Source: Fluviicola sp.
Lineage (GTDB): Bacteria; Bacteroidota; Bacteroidia; Flavobacteriales_D; Crocinitomicaceae
Length of the DNA stretch: 64,000 nt
NCBI GenBank assembly: GCA_029866325.1
Contig: JARWZO010000021.1
Span: forward strand, 89,574 to 153,573
Reading direction: 5' to 3'
Of this stretch, positions 18,111 to 25,400 are shown piece by piece (position 1 is the stretch's first letter; every line of letters starts with the position of its first letter). The notes beneath the pieces were generated by a model that had not been told where the DNA came from, searched no databases, and saw only the letters and a program-made list of their open reading frames with translations. The position numbers and the translations under genes are program-made.

Positions 18111-19079
18111 TTAAACCTTAGAAAATACGTACAATGTTTCCAGTGCAATTTGTCTGCATCGCTCATCGTATTTTTCATCCTGTAATGGCGTGTTATCAAA
18201 TTCCTTGGGATCGTCATAGGTTGTGCTTACCCGAATCTCAACTCCCGAAATGAATGGACAATTTTCGTCAGCATCACTACAGGTCATAATAGCCGCAAAT
18301 TCTGAACTTGGATTTTGTGGATCATCATACACTTTTGAAAAACAAACACTTGGTTCATACCCGTCATTATGATAAACATGGTAAATCGGATTCGCTGTAG
18401 TTGTGGTTCTCTGAATATTGAAGCCCAGTCGTTGCAACGCGCTTATAGCATTGATGTTGAACGCCGTTACTTGTGTACCTCCGGAAAAAGTATTCACATT
18501 GTTGATTCCATAATAATCGGAAGCTACTTTTGCCCAAATTTGTCCTAAATGACTTCTGCGCGAATTATGGGTACAGATATAAACCAAATTAACAGGCTTG
18601 TTTTGTTCTTGTTTTGTGCGTATGTAAGCCGAAATTCTATCTAAAATGGCTTTACGTTCGCTAGAAATTGTGTCGAATTGCTTCACCAATTCATGTGCGT
18701 AGTTGTTGATATTCGCATTCATTTGAATGATCGTTTTTTTGTGTTCAGGAAATCTATTTTGATTGAGCAAATCAAACCAATCATCAAACTGTTGTTTGAA
18801 TAGATCTAGTTGCTCGTAGTTGACCTTATACTGAAGGTGTTGACTCGACTTTAAATTGCCGGTTATGAAATTGTATTTTTTCAGAAGCGTAAGATTGTTC
18901 CTCACCGTTGCATCATGTAAGCCATTTACTTCAACAATATGGTTTAATCCCGCTTCGCCCGATTGAGCTACTTCTTGCATTATTTTTAGGCGTGTAAACT
19001 GCGAGAACAACGAAAAGTACCTAGACAACTCTTGCTGTCTAAGTACCATCTTATTTTCATTCCTATTATCGAAGAACAT
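18111..19079 (-). CDS. Winged-helix / LMW-phosphatase fusion, likely arsenate reductase
   Basis: 322 aa in two parts. Residues ~15-95 look like an ArsR-type winged helix (LSRYFSLFSQFTRLKIMQEVAQ, NNLTLLKKYNFITGN). Residues ~135-320 are the low-molecular-weight phosphatase fold found in Bacteroidota arsenic operons, with the P-loop CTHNSRRS (Cys169, Arg175) after VNLVYI, and MTCSDADENCPF further on, which gives extra Cys for a reductase cycle. Usual homologues are ~200 aa and lack the N-terminal part. The start could also be Met11. Likely role: reduces arsenate to arsenite; the DNA-binding-like half may add control. Ends 2 bp before the DUF2490 gene. Confidence 0.82.
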   Translation of the reverse strand: MFFDNRNENKMVLRQQELSRYFSLFSQFTRLKIMQEVAQSGEAGLNHIVEVNGLHDATVRNNLTLLKKYNFITGNLKSSQHLQYKVNYEQLDLFKQQFDDWFDLLNQNRFPEHKKTIIQMNANINNYAHELVKQFDTISSERKAILDRISAYIRTKQEQNKPVNLVYICTHNSRRSHLGQIWAKVASDYYGINNVNTFSGGTQVTAFNINAISALQRLGFNIQRTTTTANPIYHVYHNDGYEPSVCFSKVYDDPQNPSSEFAAIMTCSDADENCPFISGVEIRVSTTYDDPKEFDNTPLQDEKYDERCRQIALETLYVFSKV

Positions 19080-19085
19080 ATACCA

Positions 19086-19559
19086 TTAATTGCAACAACC
19101 ACTCCCCGGAGCGCATGAATTGGCACTTCCACTCAGTTCAGTAAGTTGTACTTTCATCTTTTCAGCAGGGATTCCACAAGAATCAGACGCCAAACAAGCA
19201 GTTGTTTTAGCCATCAACACAAAATGAGTTCCGTTGAATGCAAGGTCATATTTCCCAATCGTATCACTCTGGTATTCTACCTCAATTTCGTTATCCTCAA
19301 TACCTAACTTCTCTTCTGAAAGTTTGATAATATTCAACAGTTTTGCCGGTTTTAAGCGATGATCAACATCGTTCGCATTCCACAATTGGAAATTGACTAC
19401 TTGTTCTTTACGAATTGTACCACCGCAATCAATGAAGTGTTTTTGAATGCTCCCTACTTCGGTAACATGGAAATGCTCCGGAACAAATGACCCGTCCGGG
19501 GTTTGAAACGCTACATTTTCAAGCGTCGGCAAAATTGCTTTAATTTCTGAAAGTTTCAT
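19086..19559 (-). CDS. DUF6428 protein of the arsenic operon
   Basis: 157 aa. Matches the DUF6428 family that accompanies arsR and arsC in Bacteroidota: MKLSEIKAILPTLENVAFQ, PEHFHVTEVG, FIDCGGTIRKE, NFQLWNANDVDHRLKP. Cys residues cluster near the C-terminus (ACLASDSCG, then SCAPGSGCCN at the end), suggesting metalloid or metal binding. Cytosolic. Second gene of the operon, 47 bp after arsR and 6 bp before the fusion gene. Molecular role unproven; an arsenite chaperone or sensor is inference. Confidence 0.82.
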   Translation of the reverse strand: MKLSEIKAILPTLENVAFQTPDGSFVPEHFHVTEVGSIQKHFIDCGGTIRKEQVVNFQLWNANDVDHRLKPAKLLNIIKLSEEKLGIEDNEIEVEYQSDTIGKYDLAFNGTHFVLMAKTTACLASDSCGIPAEKMKVQLTELSGSANSCAPGSGCCN

Positions 19560-19606
19560 GATTTTCTTTTTTAGATCCTCCGCAACCGCGAAGAACGATT
19601 TTTAAT

Positions 19607-19939
19607 TTAACAACACGATTTTTCTTTATTCTCCAATTGAAGAGTGGTTTTCGCTAAGTAGTTTTGTAATTCTGCAATTGCATCTTTATCTACGCAATAA
19701 CAAATGGCAGTTCCTTCAATACTTCCTTTAATAAGTCCTGCATTTTTCAATTCTTTTAAATGCTGTGATACTGTAGGCTGCGCCAATGGCAACACATTCA
19801 CAATATCTCCGCAAATACACGAATCAACAGAAATCAAATGTTCCATGATGGCAATTCGCGCCGGATGTCCCAAGGCCTTCATCCTATTCGCAAGTCTGTT
19901 TTGTTCCTCTGAAAAATGATCTGTTTTAGTTGCGCCCAT
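19607..19939 (-). CDS. arsR: ArsR-family arsenic-responsive repressor
   Basis: 110 aa. A SmtB/ArsR winged helix with the metalloid site DSCICGDIV (Cys41, Cys43) and recognition helix QPTVSQHLKELKNAGLI; two more Cys end the protein (SCC). Known family members release DNA on binding As(III). I chose the ATG at 19939 over the frame's earlier start at 19966, because the upstream codons overlap the palindromic operator at 19943-19976 and the family begins near this point. First gene of a five-gene minus-strand operon. Confidence 0.92.
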   Translation of the reverse strand: MGATKTDHFSEEQNRLANRMKALGHPARIAIMEHLISVDSCICGDIVNVLPLAQPTVSQHLKELKNAGLIKGSIEGTAICYCVDKDAIAELQNYLAKTTLQLENKEKSCC

Positions 19940-19942
19940 GTC

Positions 19943-19976
19943 TATCGTAAAATAACTATATTGCAATATTACGATA
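19943..19976 (-). promoter_or_regulatory. Probable ArsR operator
   Basis: Just upstream of arsR lies a nested dyad: TATCGTAA (19943-19950) and TTACGATA (19969-19976) flank the perfect 12-bp palindrome ATATTGCAATAT (19958-19969). Symmetry and position fit an autoregulated ArsR site. Confidence 0.65.
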
Positions 19977-20089
19977 AATATATTTACAATGTGATTTTTG
20001 GTGAGAAAAAATTCTTTTTTTTCTAAATATAGGATTTTAAAGGCCGATACCGGGTCAGATTGAGTGGCATGCCATCTTTGACCGTTCTT

Positions 20090-20782
20090 TCATCGAATCT
20101 TCTTGGTTTCTGTGATATGTTGATCGAACAAAAAGTCGCCGTTCGCGAGATCGATGACAGCGAGCGCTATTCCGTAATTAACGAACCCTTTTGAATACAT
20201 CAAGATGACATGGTTGGGGAAAGAAGTTTTATAAATCCGGAATTCATGCTCGGCCCAACCTTTGAAAACGTGACGCCGCATGTTTATTCCATTGCGATAG
20301 ATTTCCAGACTGACTTTTGAAAGCCCCATTTCGTTTTCACGGAGTTTCGTTACAACAAACGCGTTACTAGGAATCTTTTCAATCACCTCGGTATCGGTAG
20401 CATTTACATCACGATAAATGACTTTTATTTCTGAACGTAGGTGCTTGTCGGGCGCCAACTTCAGCGTTCTTCCCATTTTTCCGGAGAGCGTCTGCAAACT
20501 TCGCTCAACAAACGGACTTTCAATGTCAATCCCTTTTCCCTCTTGATGGGCACCTGCTGTGAATTGATAACTGGAAAAGTCGAAAACGTAGTGCCGGTAA
20601 ATTTCAAAACTCGGAGAATCGTCGGGCATATAAATGCTGTGACCGAAAATATGGAAAAGGTTCATATCGCTATCAGCAACCACCATATCGATCGCCTGGA
20701 TTTTTGTCCTCCCTTTGAAAATATACAGAAAAGTTAATCCTATGACCAAGATAGTGCATCCAACGATTATGAATATAAGCAT
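20090..20782 (-). CDS. Membrane-anchored protein of unknown function
   Basis: 230 aa. One N-terminal membrane helix (FIIVGCTILVIGLTFLYIF), then a mostly beta domain with no Cys in the globular part. Segments such as FHIFGHSIYMPDD, SKVSLEIYRNG and HVILMYSKGFVNYG are not a family I recognise. The orientation suggests the globular part is cytosolic or periplasmic; not decided. Separate from the arsenic operon by ~120 bp. Confidence 0.7.
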   Translation of the reverse strand: MLIFIIVGCTILVIGLTFLYIFKGRTKIQAIDMVVADSDMNLFHIFGHSIYMPDDSPSFEIYRHYVFDFSSYQFTAGAHQEGKGIDIESPFVERSLQTLSGKMGRTLKLAPDKHLRSEIKVIYRDVNATDTEVIEKIPSNAFVVTKLRENEMGLSKVSLEIYRNGINMRRHVFKGWAEHEFRIYKTSFPNHVILMYSKGFVNYGIALAVIDLANGDFLFDQHITETKKIR

Positions 20783-20941
20783 GTGTAATAAGTTGAGCTA
20801 AAAATAGCTGAATTTATCGGGGAGCCAAATTTTAACGGCCACAAGGTTGGGAGAAAGTTTTACAATTGGAAATGATTGAAAATTCTGAAGTTCAAACGAA
20901 ATTCAACGTATAACGTTTTGCTTATTTAATGATATACAATT

Positions 20942-21394
20942 TTAAATAAGTTCAATAAATTCTTGCTGATAATCAAGTAAAAGACCTAATTGTAAAGCGT
21001 ATAACGAGGGATTAATTTGATAAAATTTCTCATCACATTGATCAAAATGATCCTCCAATGCCATTTCTATATATGATTCTTTGTCAACAATCTGCGAAAA
21101 GTCAAGTTCACTATAGATCAATTTCGCATCTTCTAAGAGTTTTATAAACTCATTATGATAGACAAATTTTAAAGCTTTGATGGTTAACTCCAACTCTTCG
21201 ATTCCTCGGTTAAGTAAAAATTGCATATGTCCACCATTCATTACTTCATTTTCGTACCAAAACAATGCTTTCCCTACTTGTTGTATTTCAGTTAAATCCT
21301 CATATTCTTCCATACAAACAAGGTCTACATAAGCATTCCAAACAAGTCCTCTTTCTTTCCCAATTAGTTCTTTCGAAATTTTTCTCTTTATCAT
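20942..21394 (-). CDS. DUF4375 (DMP19-like) protein
   Basis: 150 aa, strongly acidic. The core YENEVMNGGHMQFLLNRG matches the DUF4375 family, whose structurally known member DMP19 is a DNA-mimic protein. Many members are immunity proteins or of unknown function. The acidic C-terminal half (DHFDQCDEKF, QEFIELI) fits that family. It lies alone, downstream of the tRNA-Arg locus; no toxin gene is next to it. Function here unknown. Confidence 0.75.
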   Translation of the reverse strand: MIKRKISKELIGKERGLVWNAYVDLVCMEEYEDLTEIQQVGKALFWYENEVMNGGHMQFLLNRGIEELELTIKALKFVYHNEFIKLLEDAKLIYSELDFSQIVDKESYIEMALEDHFDQCDEKFYQINPSLYALQLGLLLDYQQEFIELI

Positions 21395-21550
21395 GAAATT
21401 TAGGTTTTACTGTTCTGCTAAATATTATGAACGAATATAGTTGATTTACTACGATTCTCATCATTCTCACTCTCTGCTCTCGCTCTGAAAAAGAAAAGCA
21501 TCTGAGACGATTTTGGAAAGAATGAGAAACAGAACGAGAATGATGAAAAA

Positions 21551-21580
21551 AGAAAAGCATCACTTTCGCGATGCTTTTCT
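21551..21580 (-). terminator. Hairpin after the tRNA-Arg 3' fragment
   Basis: AGAAAAGCATC and GATGCTTTTCT form a perfect 11-bp stem with an 8-nt loop and then a T-rich run on the minus strand. It stands in the same place relative to the tRNA fragment at 21588 as the true tRNA terminator does to the intact gene. Confidence 0.7.
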
Positions 21581-21587
21581 TTTTGTT

Positions 21588-21605
21588 GTGACCTCGTTAG
21601 GATTC
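21588..21605 (-). pseudogene. Copy of the 3' end of tRNA-Arg
   Basis: 18 bp are identical to the 3' end of the intact tRNA-Arg (21754-21771: acceptor 3' strand and part of the T arm), with similar T-rich sequence beside it. The rest of the tRNA body is absent; the next ~115 bp hold unrelated hairpins. Confidence 0.65.
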
Positions 21606-21645
21606 CAGATCCTCTCGTTATGGACATAACAAGCATAGAAACCCT

Positions 21646-21664
21646 AGCCTTGCTCCGCAAGGCT
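21646..21664. terminator. Hairpin within the tRNA-Arg locus
   Basis: AGCCTTG and CAAGGCT form a 7-bp stem with a 5-nt loop, followed on the plus strand by a T6 run within 10 bases. Possibly an independent terminator or part of a decayed element. Confidence 0.5.
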
Positions 21665-21721
21665 GTGTTTTTTGTTTCCAATTGCTTACACCAATAAATT
21701 GGTGACACACTTGAAAACAAA

Positions 21722-21747
21722 AAACCCTGACGTAAACGTCAGGGTTT
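21722..21747 (-). terminator. Terminator of tRNA-Arg
   Basis: AAACCCTGACG pairs with CGTCAGGGTTT around TAAA on the plus strand; read on the minus strand it ends in a T-run. It begins 7 bp past the tRNA 3' end. Confidence 0.85.
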
Positions 21748-21754
21748 CTTTTTG

Positions 21755-21828
21755 TGACCTCGTTAGGATTCAAACCTAAAACCTCCACAGCCGTAATGTG
21801 GTGCTCTATTCAGTTGAGCTACGAAGCC
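21755..21828 (-). tRNA. tRNA-Arg (anticodon ACG)
   Basis: 74 nt fold as a full cloverleaf: acceptor GGCTTCG/CGAGGTC (two G-U pairs), D stem GCTC/GAGC, anticodon stem CCACA/TGTGG with loop TTACGGC (anticodon ACG), T stem TTAGG/CCTAA with loop TTTGAAT, discriminator A. CCA is not encoded. It has a strong terminator 7 bp downstream. The 5' half is duplicated twice just upstream. Confidence 0.93.
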
Positions 21829-21998
21829 AATTATCTTTGTTCCTTTCGGAATCTTCTCTATGTCAATCCGACTTGTGGTGCTTCCGCCGCGGCGGATTGA
21901 GCTACGAAGCCAATTATTTTTGTTCCTTTCGGAATCTTCTCTATGTGCATACGGCTTGTGGTGCTTCCGCCGCGGCGGATTGAGCTACGAAGCCAATT
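21829..21998 (-). repeat. 83-bp tandem repeats made of tRNA-Arg 5' halves
   Basis: The sequence GGCTTCGTAGCTCAA occurs on the minus strand with 5' ends at 21994, 21911 and 21828 (the intact tRNA), exactly 83 bp apart. In the two upstream copies the D-loop CTGAATAG is replaced by the perfect palindrome TCCGCCGCGGCGGA; AGCACCAC then follows as in the tRNA, after which the copies diverge and run through a TTCC-GAAA-GGAA hairpin into the next unit. They cannot fold as whole tRNAs. Confidence 0.85.
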
Positions 21999-22072
21999 TC
22001 AACATCAACTTATCGCTGAATGCGGGCACAAAGATAGCTGCTTTTTTCGTTTCTGCAAGCTATTTTTAAAAA

Positions 22073-22342
22073 TTATTCAATCTCTGCGCTGATTCCTCTG
22101 TCTAACAAAGCAGTACACATTGGTTCCAATTTTTCGTACTCACCACGCTTCACCTGACATTTGCCATTGAAGTGAATAATATAAGTACACTGTTCCGCTT
22201 GCTCTACTTCGTGTTTGCATACTTTGATCAACGATTCGATCACATGATCAAAGGTGTTAACATCATCATTGTACACAATCAAATCGCGCTGATCTACGAG
22301 TAATTCTACTGTTTCTTGTTCTGTTTCAACTGCCGTATTCAT
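22073..22342 (-). CDS. clpS: ClpS adaptor of the ClpAP/ClpCP protease
   Basis: 89 aa, the usual ClpS size. ClpS delivers N-degron substrates to the Clp unfoldase. The family core is visible: LIVYNDDVNTFDHVIESLI, CKHEVEQAEQCTYIIHFNG, and VKRGEYEKLEPMCTALLDRGI; the hydrophobic pocket residues for N-terminal Leu/Phe lie in NDDVNTF. The N-terminal tail is acidic. The gene follows the 2460-aa ORF by 118 bp and is preceded by an inverted repeat. Confidence 0.93.
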   Translation of the reverse strand: MNTAVETEQETVELLVDQRDLIVYNDDVNTFDHVIESLIKVCKHEVEQAEQCTYIIHFNGKCQVKRGEYEKLEPMCTALLDRGISAEIE

Positions 22343-22358
22343 GTCTTTTTCTTTTCAC

Positions 22359-22384
22359 AGTGTTCCGCTTCAAACGGGAACACT
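22359..22384 (-). promoter_or_regulatory. Inverted repeat before clpS
   Basis: AGTGTTCC (22359-22366) and GGAACACT (22377-22384) form a perfect 8-bp dyad 17 bp upstream of the clpS start. No T-run follows, so an operator or leader hairpin is more likely than a terminator. Confidence 0.45.
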
Positions 22385-22460
22385 AAGTTACAAACTTCTA
22401 CTCTTTTCACATGCCTTTTTTAACAAAAAAAGACACTAAAAGGGTGAATCATTGATTGCT

Positions 22461-25400
22461 TTAGAGTTGCGCTTCTACTTCTAGCTCCACCTTGCTGGCT
22501 CCGAATTGCTGCAAGGTTTGCATCAAGGTTTCCTGTTCTGATGCCGGAACACCTTCAAATGAGAGTATAAAGCCATTTTCAGTTGCCGTCCCGTTATGCG
22601 GTTGCGTGATGCGCAATAACCAATCTGCAGCAGCTCCTGTCATTTCCAACGATTCCCATTCTGCTACAATTGTAGAGCGTTTCAGTTCAAACGGAAGGGC
22701 ATTTTGTGTTGTTTGCACCGTATCCATTTCTTGCTGTAATGCTTGAAGTTGCGCAATTGCTTCGCTGTTCAGGTATTCAACCGATTTGATGCGCTTGTCG
22801 GAAGGATCGAAGTAAAAACTACCGTAGTTGTTCAGTCGACTCACTTCAGCACGCGGATACTCATCGTAACGTTCCTTGGAAACAAATTGTACCAACGGCT
22901 CTTGTACCGTTTTTACAGGTGGTTGAGACGCTACATAGTCTTTGGCTGCTTCAATTGCATTGGCGGGAACGATAGTTGTATTCGGTTCCAAAATAGCTGT
23001 TCCCTGCTCTGCTAAAATGCGTTTGGCTTCGTCAATGGTAATGCGCTCACCCTGGAAATACGCGGTAATAAAAGCATCTGTAATGCCACGTTCAATGGCT
23101 TCTGCGCGCTTCGGACGTGCTTCTTCCACACTGTGGAACATTCCTGATGAATACCGAATTTGACCGTTTTCCAATCGTTTGGTCACCAACGGATCAATGT
23201 TTTTTACTTGCGATGCCGGCACCGGACGATTGTAAACTCCCACCTGAACCGTAAAGTACAATCCTTTGTGTTCTTCCGCCGCTTCAGCAACCACGGCTCC
23301 CGGTGCTTTGTTATAATCGGAAGGTTTGATTTGTGGTTGCAAACGGGCTTGCGAATCTGCCGGAAGTTGTGCCAAGGTATTTTCCGCAATTTCCATCAAA
23401 AGCGAATCTTGGTTTTTCGGAATGCACAAGCCCAAATCTTCCAAACGGCGCGCTTCTGCCAAAGTAATGCGTTCACCGTCGCAATAAGCCACCACAAACG
23501 CATCTGAATAACCCAACGCACGGATATCTCGCTGAGCATCGGCCACTTTGTTTCTATTTCCGAAATAACCTGCTAGATAGCGCGTAATACCGTTATTCAG
23601 TTTTTCTCCTGTTACAGGCGTAAATTCTTTGAACAAATCTTCAGGAATCGGTTTGGCAAAGGCTCCGACCTGAACACGGTACACCAATCCTGACGGCGCT
23701 TTCGTACCAACAGGAAGTACCTTTTCGCTACGCACTTCAGCCGGATTAGCTACTAGTTCAAATCCGTCACCTAAGGTTGCTGCAATGGTAGAGGCTGCTC
23801 CCGGAGTTTGTTTCACCGGAATCACTTCACGTGCTAATAAGTTGCGCACTTGTTCCAGATTTTCGGTTGCGTTTACTGCGGTTTCCAATCCACGTTCCTG
23901 TTGGTCCAATTCGATGCGAAGCGTTATTTCTGTTGCCGAAAGATTGCGCAATTGGTCAATCAACGACTGAGATTCTTCAGGAGAAGCTCCCGCTAATTGT
24001 TCACGAACAGCTTCTTTTTCACGTACCACGGTTTCCAATTCATACTTGGTTTCTTGTGTTTCGTTGTATTGCTGCAATAATGCCGGATAAGCAGGCGATG
24101 CTGCCAGTTTTACTTCTTCTTCGTAAGTCAACGGAGCTTGCAACCCTTGTTTCACAGGACTCTCAGCTACTTTTTCTTGGTCTAACTTCGTCAACATTTC
24201 GTCAATGGTAGCAACGGCAGTTTCCAATGCATTGAGTTGAATCTGTGCTGCTTTTACTTCTTCGGTTTTCTTCGGATCGTTTTTACCGGCAGCAATCACG
24301 GCTTCCAGCTGACCGATTTCAATAGAAAAGCGACGACGTTGTGTTTTCAATTCTTCCGGAGAAGCTGTAACCAATTGTTCCTGATCATAAATAGCTTTGT
24401 TCTCCAAATAATCATTGGTTGTTTTAACCAATACCGTAGCCTGCTCTTCTTGTTGTAATTGTTGTTCCAACTCGCGTTTGGTCGGTTTGGAAGAAGTAGG
24501 TTCCGTTAAATCGGTTGAGCGCTGTTTTACAGCCGTCACTAACGGATCCGTGCCCGATTGCTGATCCAACTGAGTGGTTTCTGCCTGACGTTCGGTTTTT
24601 GCCGCAGCAACATTCTCTTGTAACACAATCGTTTCTTGCACACCCTTTTTCGTTTGAATAGCTGCCAATTCTTTTTCAGTGGCACGCTGTTCTTGCGGCG
24701 TCAGGTTTCCTTGTGTTAACCGTCCCTGTAATTCACTTTCAGCCGCTGTGAGTTGCGTTAATTCCTGTTGCGCTTCGGAGGCGTTCGGATTACTTGCAAT
24801 TTCCGTAAACGATTCCATTTCGTCTAAATCCACCTCTACCACTCCTATGCGCTTGCGTACAGCTTTCAGCTGGTCGTTTTTAGCTTTTACTGCTTCCTCA
24901 TCAACCGGATCATTTCCACGCAAGGTTTCAATCTGCTCGGTTAATGCATTTTCGTATTCGTGCAATTCGGTTAGTATGCGCTTGGCTTCATCTATAGACG
25001 CGGGTTTTGTGTTCATCACAAATTCGTTGTCGTCACCCAGTTCTTCGGCGATACGATCTGCCACTGCAGGATCTTCTACTACAGCTTCGTTCAAGGTTTG
25101 TTGCAGATTCACCGAACGTTCCATCAAACCGGTAATGATTTTGTTTTCTGCTGCCAACTTCGGATCAAATCCTTTCTCCAGTTTTTTGATATTGGTATTG
25201 AGTCGTTTGATCAATTTATCTTGCAAGGTTTTCTCTTGCTGCGTGAACTTGGCTATTTCTTCTTCGGTATAATTCTCGCGATTGGCAAGATTAGGAGCTT
25301 GGTATTTAGGGTCAAGCTGCGCAATGAATTGTTCGGGCTCAATCGCTGCTTTCTCAATGGCAATCAACTCTTCCTCGCTTTCGCTCACTTTTGCTTCCTG

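Noticed and set aside
20942..21394. DMP19-like protein as part of an anti-restriction or toxin system
   Set aside because: No restriction enzyme, toxin or mobile element gene is adjacent; only family resemblance supports a role.
21418..21720. Minus-strand frames of ~90-100 aa
   Set aside because: They run through terminators and the tRNA 3' fragment; composition is not protein-like.
21816..21998. Regular 83-bp repeat as a CRISPR array
   Set aside because: Units are nearly identical throughout, with no unique spacers, and contain tRNA sequence; no cas genes in the window.
21798..22069. Short plus-strand frames over the tRNA-Arg repeats
   Set aside because: They translate the tRNA halves and their 83-bp copies; the repeated peptide is only an echo of the DNA repeat.
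24679..25272. 197-aa plus-strand frame opposite the giant gene
   Set aside because: It is an antisense frame of the coiled-coil repeat region, rich in Ser, with no family features.
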